DNA of 64,000 bases from positions 102,226,999 through 102,290,998 of the forward strand of contig NC_080166.1 in NCBI RefSeq assembly GCF_950295315.1. The letters are read 5' to 3'. This document shows positions 1 to 10,907 of the stretch, piece by piece. Numbering within the stretch: the stretch's first letter is position 1; every line of letters starts with the position of its first letter. Position numbers and translations under genes: made by a program. Origin of the DNA: Erinaceus europaeus (Eukaryota > Chordata > Mammalia > Eulipotyphla > Erinaceidae). The notes under the pieces are model-generated. The model worked only from the letters and a program-made list of their open reading frames with translations, did not search any database and was not told the DNA's origin.

Positions 1-467
1 TGGTTTGATGTTTTCTGAGGGCTCTGGCTGTCACAAAAAAGCTTTATCTTTTGCATTTTCCTTTTAAGCAGTAAATAGCAGTTTTAAGACCATGCCTAGG
101 TCCACTTTAATGTCTGATTGACTCAGAAATTAGGAGAGGGCATAGAACAAAATGCCACAAAAGTGGGAGAGGAAAAAATTAGGTCAGACTCATTTAAGAT
201 TAAACAGGGGAAGGACACTCAGTTTCTCAGAGCCTGGCCGGGGTTCTGATCTGCTGAGGTTCCTTCTCTGCATCCACTCCACGAGCTTCCCTGGAGCTTG
301 AAGGATAGGGAGAAGGAGAGAAAGATCACAGGGACTCAAACAAGAGCCTCGGGGTTACCTTCCAATGTACTTTGGTACTGCTTCTTGATTTCCTGGAGTC
401 ACAGTCCCAATCTTCTACGGTTGGGCCAGCATTTTTTTCAACCTGGTGCTTGGGGTCGGGAAATTCT
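1..467 (-). mobile_element. Endogenous retrovirus, 5' leader / start of internal region
   Basis: This stretch lies directly inside the primer binding site at 468-487, so on the minus strand it is the untranslated leader running toward gag. No gag, protease or polymerase frame is visible; the provirus continues off the left edge, so coding content cannot be judged. The assignment rests on position relative to the PBS and LTR, not on protein similarity. It is old sequence with no long open frame on the minus strand. Confidence 0.6.
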
Positions 468-487
468 GCCCCACGCTATGGGCGCCA
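468..487 (-). other. Retroviral primer binding site, tRNA-Lys(1,2) type
   Basis: Read on the minus strand this is TGGCGCCCA, then TAG, then CGTGGGGC. The known PBS for tRNA-Lys1,2 used by betaretroviruses is TGGCGCCCAACGTGGGGC, so the match is complete at both ends with a small insertion/substitution in the middle. It marks the LTR/leader junction and the minus orientation of the provirus. The internal change may be a post-insertion mutation. Confidence 0.75.
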
Positions 488-1114
488 GATTTCAGGGTGT
501 CTCTCTCCTTCTCCGGCAGGGTGGCCTCCAGGGGAAAGGTAACGGGCTGGTTCTTTCTCGCTCACGACAGGGGTGACACGAAGTAAAAGACACCAGGGGA
601 CTCTTAGCGTGAATCTAGAATCTGAGTCCTTGAGTCCCAGAATCCTAGAGTCCGTTTATTAGCAAAATTGACATGAGTTAAATAGAAAAGAAATGGAGGT
701 AATTATTGTTGAAATATGACAGAAATTACAGGTTTCTTAACAGTCAGCATGCCCCTAAGGTAGGGGGCTGGTATGACAGGAATTGATGAGATACAAAACA
801 GTTATTTTCCATGACACAAGCAACTTAATTATCCAAAGGTATTTGAGAGAAGCATAGGGGTTAAACCCGTAGGGTGAGACAGAGAGAAGATGAATATCAA
901 AAGGCCATATAGTTTGGAATTTCTCTTGTCTGGGTTCTGAGGTGTGTGATGAATTGTGTGATAAGGTGTGTTCTTCTGTGATCAGAAGGTGACTTTGAAT
1001 AAGTGAATCTGTAGCCATGTGGCCTGTGGTTAATGGAGGGAAGTACTGGGGTATCTGTGGGCCTGAGAGTCAAGAAGGAAAGAACCAAGTCTGAGTTTCC
1101 CCCCTTATGCTCAC
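488..1114 (-). mobile_element. Endogenous betaretrovirus-like (ERV2/ERVK class) LTR
   Basis: The LTR is recognised from the adjacent PBS and a polyadenylation signal at 655-660, with about 165 bp of R/U5-like sequence between them. The U5 edge should be within a few bases of 490, but the canonical terminal CA is not clean. The U3 edge is uncertain: a minus-strand TGAGCATAAGGGGGG begins near 1114 and is one candidate; the true edge could lie as far right as about 1400. Class assignment rests on the PBS only. Confidence 0.55.
655..660 (-). promoter_or_regulatory. Polyadenylation signal of the ERV LTR
   Basis: TTTATT on the plus strand is AATAAA on the minus strand. It is followed in the minus direction by a GT/pyrimidine-containing stretch and then the U5/PBS region, as expected for a retroviral R region. 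Confidence 0.55.
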
Positions 1115-1706
1115 CTTGGTTGAGAAAGACTTACCAAGAGGTTATCTTCTCAGACCTCCATCCAAAGATGGGGGTGGTTCTCCCTAAGCTCTATCAGGCT
1201 TACACATGTTCCCAACATACAATAATGACAAAGAAACTTGAAAATGTCAGTACAGAAATTGTCATTGAAAATATTTTCATAAGATTGAAGTTAGTAATAT
1301 ATAGGGCAGGCATTTAATCAGGTATAAAATGGTTCTGACAGATGAATCTGTTAAGTAGTTATCAGGTGTCTGACACCTAAACATTAAAGTGGGTTATACA
1401 AATGAATTTCTTGGCTCACAGGGGCTGCATAGAAAATGAATTCAGAGATTTTAAGTCACAGAAACTAAAAGCTGGAGCAACCTTAGAAACAAAAGTGATA
1501 ACTTTAACAACTTTTCTCCTTTCTGTTATAGTGGTAATAAAACTGTTCTAGACTTATATGCCTCAATATATTCCCAAGCACATTATTACATTTCAGATAA
1601 CATTTAAATAAGACTAATTACATATTGATTAATATCTAAGTTATATTTGGAGGAATGTACCTAAAGCTAATACCTCCTTCTACAATAGCTAATGAAAGAA
1701 CAAACT
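1115..1706. other. Unassigned AT-rich DNA
   Basis: No gene, tRNA-type SINE or clear repeat was recognised. The left part may still be U3 of the retroviral LTR. Confidence 0.4.
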
Positions 1707-1733
1707 AAGAAAATGTATAGGGAGTCAGGCGGT

Positions 1734-3071
1734 TATTCTTCTAGCGTTTGCCCTTCTTCCGTAGCCAGTCAACAGCATCAGGTTGAGCCTGATGTAAAGT
1801 TTCGAGACCTCCTTTGAATCTGGAGAGGTGGCAGTCGTTGACTATGTGGGTCATAGTCTGTCTGTAGCAGCAGGGGCAGTTCGGATCATCTCTGGCTCCC
1901 CAGTGATGGAACATAGCGGCGTACTGGCCATGGCCTGTTCAATAGCGATTGAGGAGGACCCAATCATAACGTGCTAGGTCAAAGCCGGGTTGACGTTTGC
2001 AGGGGTCTGTGATGAGGTGTTTGTTCTTTACCTCAGCTGACTGCCAGCTCTGTTTCCAAGAGACTGGAACAGAGAAGTTTAGTGTAGGCGTAGGGGACCA
2101 AATTGGGTGACGAGATGTCAAGCGTTGGACAGGGTGGGCGAAGATATCTGCGTATATTGGCAGGTCTGGTCAAGCATAGACGTGGGAAATGAACTTAGAT
2201 GATGCCATATCCCGACGAATATCTGGCGAGGCGATGTTGCTAAGAACTGGCAGCCATGGAACCGGGGTGGAACGGATGGTTCCAGAAATTATCCTCATGG
2301 AGGAATATAATTTGGAATCGACCAAGTGGACATGAGAGCTACGGAACCATACAGGGGCACAGTATTCTGCAGTGGAATAGCATAATGCCAGAGATGATGA
2401 TCATAGTGTGGAAGCGCTCGCGCCCCATGAGGAGCTGGCCAGTCTTGCAATGATGTTATTCCTTGCGCCCACCTTTGCTGCAGTTTGTATGAGATGTTTG
2501 TGAAATGACAGAGTGCGATCGAGAGTAACGCCAAGATAGACTGGCTGGGCTTCATGCCGGATTCTCGTATCGCCAAGCTGCACATTAAGCTCACGCGAGG
2601 CCGAGGCATGGTGTAAATGGAAAACAGATGATAGCGTTTTTGCAGTGCTAGGGATTAGTCGCCATTTTTTACAGTAATCAGATATCAGAGACATGTCTTT
2701 CATGAGTGTTTCCTCGAGGATGTCGAACTTTGATGCCTGAGTTGCACAGCAGATGTCATCGGCGTAGATGAACTTCCTTGAAGAAGTTTCTGGAAGGTCA
2801 TTGATGTAAATATTAAATAGGGTAGGAGCCAGAACAGAGCCCTGGGGGAGGCCACTTGAGACAAGTCTCCATCTGCTAGACTTGTCACCCAGATGTACCC
2901 AGAATCTTCTGTTTTGGAGAAGAAACGATATAGTGTTGGCCACCCATGGAGGCAGGCATCTTGACCAGGAGACCACAGTGCCAGACCGTGTCATAGGCTG
3001 CTGTGAGATCAACAAAGACAGCACCCGTCTTTAAATTCTTCTGGAATCCATTTTCAATGTAAGTTGAGAGG
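1734..3071 (-). pseudogene. Vingi non-LTR retrotransposon, 5'-truncated copy with RT core and C-terminal domain
   Basis: This is the largest protein remnant in the window. On the minus strand it encodes a Jockey/I/Ingi-type reverse transcriptase starting inside the palm (FVDLTAAYDTVW near 3000), followed by a frameshift. An open 207-codon stretch (2401-3024) then carries GLPQGSVLAPTLFN, the catalytic FIYADD box (YADD at 2755-2766) and PVYLGVTLDR. Past a stop near 2400 come WLPVLSNIA, QPGFDLARYDWVLLNRY and a Cys/His region (CPC..., QTMTHIV) ending at a stop codon and an AAG-like tail at about 1740. The endonuclease and N-terminus are absent through 5' truncation. It is dead: frameshifts and at least two in-frame stops, one being CGA to TGA, typical CpG decay. 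The family assignment to Vingi (Ingi-related, without RNase H, known from hedgehogs) is from established knowledge. It is inserted in a SINE with CAGGCGGT repeated at both edges. Confidence 0.88.
2755..2766 (-). other. YADD catalytic box of the Vingi reverse transcriptase
   Basis: Codons for Tyr-Ala-Asp-Asp on the minus strand, preceded by FI and followed by ICC. The two aspartates are the metal-binding residues of the RT palm. They are intact here although the copy is otherwise disabled. Confidence 0.9.
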
Positions 3072-3398
3072 GCCAGGCGGTATTGCAGCAGGTTAAACAC
3101 AAGTGGCACAAAGCACAAGGACCGGCATAAGAATCCAGGTTTGAGGCCCGGGCTGCCCACCTGCAGGGGAGTTGCTTCATGGGCGGTGAAGTAGGTCTAC
3201 AGGTGTCTATTTTTCTCTCCCTCTCTCTGTCTTCTCTTTCTCTCTCCATTTCTCTCTGTCCTATCCAAAAACGATGACATCAATAACAATAATAACTACA
3301 ATAAAAAGGGCAACAAAAGGGAATAAATAAATATTAAAAAAAGAAAATGTATACACCAAATACTAGTCCAAAATTTAAAAAGGATTAAAAATTTAATA

Positions 3399-3656
3399 GG
3401 GAGTCAGGCGGTAGTGCAGCGGGTTAAGTGCACGTGGCGCAAAGTACAAGGACCGGCTCAAGGATGCTGGTTCAAGGCCCCTGCTCCCCACATGCTGGTT
3501 AGAAGCTTATAGGCTGCGAAGCAGGTCTGCAGGTGTCTCTCTTTCTCTTCCCCTCCTCTCTCCATTTCTCTCTGTCCTATCCAACAATGACAACAACAAT
3601 AATAACCACAACAAGGGCAACAAAGGGAAAATAAATAATTTTTTTTTAAAAAAAGG
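3399..3656 (+). mobile_element. tRNA-derived SINE, family A
   Basis: Head GGGAGTCAGGCGGTAGTGC, A-box-like TAGTGCAGCGGG, B-box region GGTTCAAGGCC, GCAGGTCTGCAGGTGTCTC, CTGTCCTATCCAACAATG and an A-rich tail. Moderately diverged. Confidence 0.9.
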
Positions 3657-5281
3657 AAGTATAGTTTACTTTTGCAAACTAGTGACCGAAACAAAAAAGA
3701 ACATCTAAAACTATCGTTATTATGAAATGAGCCAAGATACAGATGTATTATGTCATGGTCTTTATAAAAAAAGTAGTCTAAACTCCCAAATAATAACTTT
3801 TCTGGTAACCATAGAAGTTCATTAAAGTAAGCTAGACTTACTCATTTTTAATAAAAAAAAAGTGACTGGAAAAATTAACAAGGCATAAATTTTATTGCAG
3901 AGCTTTTCCGCAATCACTCCTCTCTGTTTACTGCTATTCTACACCCAATAGCAACAGTTGTTGAACTTCTTGCTAGAAAGCTGGAGTTTAATAATACTTT
4001 ATGCAGCACATTTACCAAGAAAAATTCCATTCTTAGGGATTATATGGCAGGAGGATAAAAGCAGAGTAACCGGAATTACTCTTGTTCTTTTGGGGGCTCA
4101 GCTCCTTAGGTAAAAAAATGAAATATTGCCTTCTCTTAAGAGTTTTAGATGCCTGCATAGTAACTGTTTTACTAGGTCTGTCACTAAATTCCAAGACCAG
4201 TCATGGAATTTAATTTGATGTTTAAGGCATAATGTCCCTTTCTACTGTACATAGTGGACCATTTTTATACGTCTCAATCCAGAAGAAGAAGAAGAAAAAA
4301 ATTAAATATATTTAAAAACCCGTTAAGTATCGGTGTTTGGTATGCAACTTGAGAATTTTCCTGCCATTGATCCTTGACTATACAATGAAAATTGAATAAA
4401 AATTTTCAGTATGTTATTCAGTATTCAAATTTTCTATCTTACTGCTTATAATAATTTGTCAGATTTCTGTTAAGCCCATTTTTTAAAGAAACAACCACCT
4501 ACTACCCATCTACTCAAAAGAATTGCTCAACTCTTTTCCCAAATTTATCATTGATAGGAGGTTTTCAAAGATATGGAACATATAACTTGATCTTTCAGAA
4601 TTCTGCATCTCGGGAAACAGTGACACAACACCCAGCTATGCTTCCCCACTTGGTGAGTGAAAGAACAAGGGGAACAGTCTCAATAGCATGTCATTGAGGT
4701 ATAACAATGTTTGTCATAGCGTTTTTTTATGAGACTCCATTTGTTTTTGTTGTTGTTGTTGTTTTTTCATATCAGCATGCTCAAGTGAAACACTTCCCAT
4801 AGCACAACTGCTTTTTGTTAAGTCAAGGCTTCTTCCATATAAAATATGGTGATTAAAAGGATAGAGGCAGAATGGAGTGATTGGGATGATAATTGGTCCA
4901 AGCTGAATTTGGTTCACAGAAAGTATGCCCTTTGGCACAGCAACTTCACCAAACAGAAAGAATAAATCACATGAATATGAAATCATCTAAATGACTTCCT
5001 AGAGCTCTGGCTGCCTGCCAATTTGCTCTGGCTACTGGATAATTGAACTTATGCTCAAAATGTACACCAACCAAACGTCCTCCTCAACATTTTAAAACAT
5101 GATGCTAATGGAAACCAATTCGGCAGACAGAGTGTTTTAGAAAAATTTACACTTTTATTTTCCAGCAAGAGCCAAGCTTGAATTGATCTCTTTTCATTCA
5201 ATAATAACAAGAGAGAAAATTATCCTGCCTGTAGAATATATAGGAAAGAACATGAAACTTTAAAATATATATATCCAGTAA

Positions 5282-5284
<3 letters not shown>
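3657..5284. other. Gene-free AT-rich stretch
   Basis: No coding signal or clear repeat seen. The 90-codon minus-strand frame at 4714-4986 has a poly-Gln run from a (GTT)n tract and no recognisable domain. Confidence 0.5.

Positions 5285-5330
<46 letters not shown>
5285..5330. repeat. (TA)n microsatellite
   Basis: Uninterrupted AT dinucleotide run of about 46 bp. Confidence 0.98.
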
Positions 5331-5335
<5 letters not shown>

Positions 5336-5574
5336 TACGCTAGGTATCACCAGCATTGAATTCTCAATAACATTGAAAATAAATTATAAGAACCTGGGTT
5401 TAAAATTTTTCATATTTAAAAATTTAACAGGGGAGCTAGATGAAAGTGAAAATACTTGTGGAACTTATAAGCAAAACCAGGAGGATAAAATGTGCATTAG
5501 AAATATAAAGGTAGAATCAACACTTAAAGAGACATAATCATTGAGTTGAAGATCTCTTAAATATATTCCTTCAG

Positions 5575-5745
5575 GGTCCAGGTGGTGGCACACCTGGTTA
5601 AGAACTCACATTATAGTGCTCAAGGACTGAGGTTCAAGCCCCTGGTCCCCACCTGCAGAGGAAAAGCTTCACAAGTGGTGGTGGAGGGCTGCAGGTGTCT
5701 CTCTCTGATCTCTGTATACCCAACAATTAATAAATTTATATTGAA
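5575..5745 (+). mobile_element. tRNA-derived SINE, family B
   Basis: Head GGTCCAGGTGGTGGCACACC, TGGTTAAG, B-box-like GGTTCAAGCCCC, CCCCACCTGCAG, GGCTGCAGGTGTCTCTC. Flanked by a perfect 15-bp TSD AATATATTCCTTCAG at 5560-5574 and 5746-5760, which fixes both ends. Confidence 0.93.
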
Positions 5746-6064
5746 AATATATTCCTTCAGAGTTTCTTTATGCAAACATAAGGATGAGTATAATAGCTAG
5801 AGATGACAGAAACATCAAATGCAAATAATATTCAGGAGACTCAGATAAATTTAGGAGAAATTTTAATTCTTTAAAAACACTAAAATGAACAATAATACTA
5901 CACATATAGAAATAAGTTTATCAAATGACATTAAGGGAAGGGAAATAAACTAATCTTAAGATAGAGTTTTTAATGGTAAGAATAAATCAATATGATTGAA
6001 GCAGAAAAAGAAAGAGTACAGCTACAAAATAGAAGTTTAAGAATCATGTGAATAATAAAAAAAT

Positions 6065-6310
6065 AAATGTGCGGGTCCAGGTGCTGCCTCAAAAAGGCAA
6101 ATGTTAAATTCATGCCTTGTCAGGCATTTGGCACTGGATTTGATACTAGCACCACATGCAAGGTCCCTGAACAGCAATGTGGGGGACTTCATGGGCAGTA
6201 AGACTGCACTGGTGGCTTTTTTAATCCTTTCTGTTCTTTCTCAAAATGCAGAAACTGTATACTTGTGATAATTACCTTGTAAGTTACTATTGTCCCCCAG
6301 TAAAGTGATT
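6065..6310 (+). mobile_element. Diverged SINE-like repeat
   Basis: Contains a tRNA-like head (GGGTCCAGGTGCTGCC) and a GGATTTGAT B-box-like motif. Heavily diverged; family not determined. Confidence 0.4.
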
Positions 6311-6319
6311 TTTAAAAGC

Positions 6320-6520
6320 AGACTGGTAAGATGGCTCAGCAGTATCACTCATGCATTAAGCCACTGGTTCATAACCCAGCACTATACTCAAAATATATGA
6401 ATAAAAAAAGAAATAATGTTTGGAACAAGGGAAATGGTTCAGTAGTTACAGTGCAGGGTTTGCATATATGAGGCTTTCAGTTTCCCTGGTGTCATATATG
6501 TTGAAATGAAACACTAGTGT
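6320..6520 (+). mobile_element. Two adjacent old tRNA-like SINE fragments
   Basis: GACTGGTAAGATGGCTCAGC at 6324 and GGGAAATGGTTCAGTAG at 6428 are both A-box-type heads followed by weak B-box regions. They belong to an older, more diverged SINE class than families A and B. Confidence 0.5.
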
Positions 6521-6922
6521 CTTTTGCTGTTATAATTTTTGTAAATGTCACATCTTCTTTATATAAGAAAACAATTACTTGTAGATGCATGAAAGTGTAA
6601 GTAATTTTTCAAAGAAAGTTGGTATTCATGAATATATATGTATATATATGTATATATATATCACTAGAAACAGTAACATTGAAAATCTTTCTGAAGACAT
6701 CAATCTCTACATGTGTATCTAGACACTCAAATCTATACCACAGATGCATAGTTCAAATGAGATTAGTAACCAGAAATAATTTGTAATTGTTAAGTTACTA
6801 TTAACTACTGTAGTGTGCTCTAATCCAATTTCTGATGTTTTTTTTAACTCACTAAGTGATTTGGATAAATTTATTCTATGAGTAAAGATATCATTAGAGG
6901 AAACCATGAGAAACTGATATTG

Positions 6923-6923
<1 letters not shown>

Positions 6924-6967
<44 letters not shown>

Positions 6968-6980
6968 ACATACATACATA
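6924..6980. repeat. (TA)n/(TACA)n microsatellite
   Basis: TA repeat passing into CATA repeats. Confidence 0.95.
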
Positions 6981-7054
6981 AAATTCTAAGGATGCCAATA
7001 TATTTGGAAGGAGTAAGAAAGTGTAAAACTTAATGAAATTTTTCTCTACTTTTT

Positions 7055-7190
7055 AAGGATGTATTATTTATTTAGTTATTTATGAGAGAGAAAGAGAGAG
7101 CTAATGAGTACACTACTCTGATATACGTGAAGCCAGAGATCGAACTCAAGATCTCACGCTTTCAGTCAAGTCACTATGCCACCCACAGGT
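7055..7190 (-). mobile_element. tRNA-derived SINE, family D
   Basis: On the minus strand: tRNA-like head with a GTGGCATAG A-box-like motif, GAGTTCGATCTC B-box-like motif, and a TAAATAACTAAATAAATAA tail. Confidence 0.7.
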
Positions 7191-7221
7191 TGCATTTGTT
7201 TATTTTTAAATAAATGAGTAA

Positions 7222-7745
7222 GAGCTAGGAAGTGGCACACATGGTATAGAACACATATCACGACCCCATCAATGTGTACTGGAGCCCCACTTCCTCAGAG
7301 CCCACCCTACTAGGGAAAGAGAGACAGGCTGGGAGTATGGATCGACCAGTCAACGCCCATGTTCAGCAGGGACGCAATTACAGAAGCCAAACCTTCTACC
7401 CTCTGCAACCTAAAACGACCCTGGATTCATACTCCAAGAGAGACAGAGAATGGGAATGCTATCAGGGGATGGGATGGGATATGGAGATCGGGTTATGGGA
7501 ATTGTACGGAATTGTACCCCTCTTATTATATGGTTTTGTTAATGTCTCCTTTGTTAAATAAAACACATATCACTATACAAGAGGATCCAGGTTCAAATCC
7601 CAGAGTCCCCACCTGGGTGAGGTGGAAAAAAAGGTTTCATGAACAATGGAGCAGTGTTGCAGGTGTCACTATTTCTCTACTCCTACTCTCCCTCTGGAAT
7701 CCTCCTTTTTGTTTCTGCCTTTATCAAATAAAAGAAAAAATGTTT
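7222..7745 (+). mobile_element. tRNA-derived SINE, family B, split by an L1 tail
   Basis: The head (GAGCTAGGAAGTGGCACAC) lies left and the body (CCAGGTTCAAATCCC, CCCCACCTG, GTTGCAGGTGTC) right of an L1 insertion at 7263-7560. AACACATATCAC is duplicated at 7251-7262 and 7561-7572. Confidence 0.8.
7263..7560 (+). mobile_element. 5'-truncated L1-type element, 3' end
   Basis: Member of the main L1-type tail family here: CCCACTTCCTCAGAGCCC, GGGAAAGAGAGACAGGCTGG, CCATGTTCAGCAGGGA, CTTCTACCCTCTGCAACC, ending GGTTTTGTTAATGTCTCC and an AATAAA. The 12-bp TSD is that of the split SINE. The frames that cross it are 3'-UTR reading frames, not genes. Confidence 0.85.
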
Positions 7746-7789
7746 GGAAATTGGTGGCTAAATAAATAAATAACCAGCAAAGCATCAGT

Positions 7790-8644
7790 ATTATAAATAA
7801 TCCCTTAAAGGATATCTATTGTACTTGAATTAATATTAAGTCAATCAATAATTTATAATTTAGTTCCAAAAGTTGGGGAAAAAACAAAGTCCTGGAGAGA
7901 TAAGAACAGCAGTTTCTTCTCTGATCTTCATGCTATGCACCGAGGCAATAAAGTCATTTAAAATTTTATTAAGAATTAATTTTCAGTCATTTGAAGAAAT
8001 TGTGGTGGGTGAAAACTTGGCATCTTCTTGGGCAAGTGGAAAGCATATTGTGCCTGCCGTAATGATAAAAGAAAGAAACCCACCACATAAATACAACTAT
8101 CCTATGCCTAGTCAAGTAGAGTCCCTTATCCTGGATGGATGAGTGAGAAAGTCCCACTTGTGGCCAAAAGCCAGCAAACAGCACCAACTAGCAAGATAGC
8201 CCAGGTGCCACTGGAGGGGAGGCAAGAGGATAGAATAGGCCATGAAAAAGACAGACCCAGGGAGGCATAAAGAAGAGGTAGAATATTGCAGAAAATCTTA
8301 ACAGTTATCACATATGAGCATATTGCTTCTATGATAACATTAGATGGAATAAAAAACTTCAGTGTGCTCTGCAGATAACCATGGTAACAAAGCACAAATC
8401 TAGCTCAATTCTTGTCAGGAGTGATCCAGTCCATACTAACATCCTAGCAGATAAAGAAGAATGTTCTATTTCAAGGCATCCATATTATAGAGCTCGGTTT
8501 TCAATAGTCTAATACTATGTTCAGTGATCAATTAAACAAAGTCAATAAAAAAAGCTGGTGCCACTAAAAGACTGCATCAAAAGACTAAACTTATAACAGA
8601 ACCATAGAGACTGCCACCTGTGGAAATATGAGGAAGTGAATATA
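7790..8644. other. Gene-free stretch
   Basis: Several 66-89 codon frames occur on both strands but none has a recognisable domain, and they overlap one another. Confidence 0.45.
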
Positions 8645-8995
8645 AAATGATTATGTTTAATATGTTCAATATGTTAAAAAGTGAAAAAGCTTCTCAAAAT
8701 GTATGAACCAATGAATATGTTCAAAACTGGATGAATGAATTCAAAGTTAAACGAGTTGGATTTGAAAGTGCATAGCCAGAAGATGATGTGTGCTTTCAAA
8801 GGACTCATCAGCAGATTCAAAAGAACCAGGAAAAGGCTAGGTGAACATGAAGATAGCTCATAGAAATTATATAAAGTGGATGAAAAAGGATACATAGAAA
8901 TAGGGTACGGTATTAAATGGTATAAAGTAACTGAAATCCCAAAAGGTATGAGAATTACAGTTAAGAATATTTGAAGACACAATGACTAAAAAGTT
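8645..8995 (+). mobile_element. Possible ancient L1 fragment, 5'/ORF1 region
   Basis: AGGACTCATCAGCAGATTC, GAACATGAAGATAGCTCATAG and AGAAATTA resemble the mammalian L1 segment reading roughly 'gactcatcagcag...gaacttgaagatagrtcaatagaaatta'. Very diverged; no frame is open. Confidence 0.45.
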
Positions 8996-9611
8996 AAAAA
9001 TACATGACCACTAATTCAAGACTGAGTATAGAACAGCAAAATGGAAAGAAAATGCTGTACTTAAACTGGTTAAACTAGATTAAAAAAATCATAGTTATGC
9101 TAAAGGGAAATAAACAAGGACACTTATTCCTCTGGAAAGAAATCCACTTTCATAATCTAATTACTTTTCAAAAGCTCCACTTTGAAATGCAATCACATTG
9201 GACATTAGGCTTCAATAGAGACTTTGGGGAAGACAAAAACGCCTATTATTAGTGAATAATTTCAATAAATACACTATGCAGTACAGTTTATACACCTAAG
9301 ATGGTATTGTATACTTTAAAATGAAAGAGTGTAGAGACCATGGGCTCTTACTAAGGTAAAATAAAGTAAAACTGAGTTTAACAAATTACATAAGGTGTTC
9401 GGTTTTCCTACCTCCTTAATGTTCATGGTGGTATTAGGGTTTTTACATATCTACAAAATCAGCAAGTTGCATGTATCAAATATGTGTGGTTATCAATTAC
9501 ATTACTATAATTTTTAGAAGAAAATTCACAGATTCAAGTGTTCTATATATGAGATGTTATGCTGGCAGTTTTACATTAAAAGGGTTCATTTTACCAATTA
9601 TCATTGTTTTT

Positions 9612-9760
9612 TTAAACATTTATTATTTATTTATGAAAAAGATAGGAGGAGAGAGAAAGAACCAGACATCACTCTGGCAGGTGTGCTGCCAGGGATCAAA
9701 CTCAGGACCTCATGCTTGAGAGTCCAAAGCTTTACCACTGCACCATCTCCCAGACAACTT
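9612..9760 (-). mobile_element. tRNA-derived SINE, family D
   Basis: Minus strand: GTCTGGGAGATGGTGCAGTG (A-box region), GAGTTTGATCCC (B-box region), TGATGTCTGGTTCTTTC, CTCCTCCTATC, TTCATAAATAAATAA tail. Confidence 0.88.
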
Positions 9761-10059
9761 TTTTTTTTTAACCAATCATTAACGACAACTCATTAACAAC
9801 TTACACATGTATTTGTAGTAGATTCTCCTCCATTCTTTGTTAATCTATTCTAGAGTAAAATAGTTATTCACTCGGCTGTAAAATGTCTCGTTGTTACAAT
9901 TCCCTCCCAAGATTCTCCCTCATGAAAGCTCATAACCCAAAGGGCTATGCTGGATATAGAACTCTTATGCAGGCTCAACATTCTAGATTGTATTGTTTGT
10001 TTCCTTTCTTTTCTTCTTTTTTATTTAGTTTTTATATTATTTTCTCTTTTCTTTTGCTT

Positions 10060-10225
10060 TCTTTTATTTTCCTTTACTTTACTTATTGGGCAGACAGAGA
10101 GAACTTGAGAAGGCAGAGGGAGACAAAGAGAGAGCTATCTGCAACACTGGTTCACTGTTTCTGAAACTGTCCCCCTGTAGGTGGAGGCTGGGGCTTTGTT
10201 CTCTGTTGGTTTCACAAGGTTATGT
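10060..10225 (-). mobile_element. Diverged tRNA-like SINE
   Basis: Plus strand shows the reverse of a SINE body (TTATTGGGCAGACAGAGAG, CCCCCTGTAGGTGGAGGCTG). The tRNA-like head is eroded. Confidence 0.55.
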
Positions 10226-10764
10226 GTGTGCTCAACCTGATCCACTGTGGCAGAGGCTCAGCATTCTGTACACAATAGAATTATGCTGCAAGATCTTCCT
10301 CATCATTATTTTATTCTTCTGCATAAAATACAGAATTTTCCAGTACACTATTCATAAAATGTGTATAACTATATAGGCTTAGAATTTATTTCCCAAGAAA
10401 TTCAATGCAAGCGGCTATTAATTAATGGAAACAAAAAAAGTAGATATGCTGTAAATTGTCAGAACAAAGAACTACACCACATGCTTCACTGAACAACAGA
10501 CCGAAGCAACATCAATATTATCCTCATAAAAATAAACAATGTGACCTGGGAAAGGACAGTAAATTGAGGTTTAAATAGCACAAAGGTCAAAGTAGTACAG
10601 ATAAAATGATAAATATTGCATATTTAGAAGCCAGTAGTATAATGTAATGGGAAGGTTCCTCAGAAACTGCATTTATTGCATGGGGGCGACTCTGGGTTTC
10701 AGTCCCAGAATTGCACATCTCAGAATAGCTCTCTACTCTCATAAGTTAGCTTTAAAAGTCATCT

Positions 10765-10907
10765 TGGGGATCTGGAGAAACAGCATAGTGGTTATGCAAA
10801 AAAAAAAAAAAAATCATGCTAGCAGCTCTGAAGTCGTGGGTTCAATCCTTAGTACCACCACAAACCAGAGCTGAGCAGTTCTCCAGTCTTTGTCTCCGTA
10901 AAGTAAA
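10765..10907 (+). mobile_element. tRNA-derived SINE, family C
   Basis: GGGGATCTGGAGAAACAGC, ATAGTGGTTATGC, GGGTTCAATCCTTAGTACC, ACCAGAGCTGAGCAGTTCTC, TCTTTGTCTCCG. The A/T-rich insert at 10799-10814 is a homopolymer expansion. Its tail is interrupted by the family D SINE at 10908. Confidence 0.8.

Larger units (their letters stand above)
1720..3340 (+). mobile_element. Hedgehog tRNA-derived SINE (family A), split by a Vingi insertion
   Basis: The SINE head GGGAGTCAGGCGGT is at 1720-1733. The rest (GGCCAGGCGGTATTGCAGC onward, B-box region, CACCTGCAGGGG, CTGTCCTATCC body, A-rich tail) resumes at about 3071. The whole unit is flanked by a 13-bp TSD AAGAAAATGTATA at 1707-1719 and 3341-3353, so head and body are one SINE interrupted later. 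The interruption is the Vingi copy at 1734-3071. Confidence 0.88.

Noticed and set aside
2295..2609. 104-codon minus-strand frame overlapping the Vingi copy
   Set aside because: Partly the Vingi sequence in a shifted frame and partly antisense shadow; the real coding frame is the RT frame.
4714..4986. 90-codon frame with poly-Gln (minus strand)
   Set aside because: Glutamines come from a (GTT)n microsatellite; the remainder has no recognisable feature.
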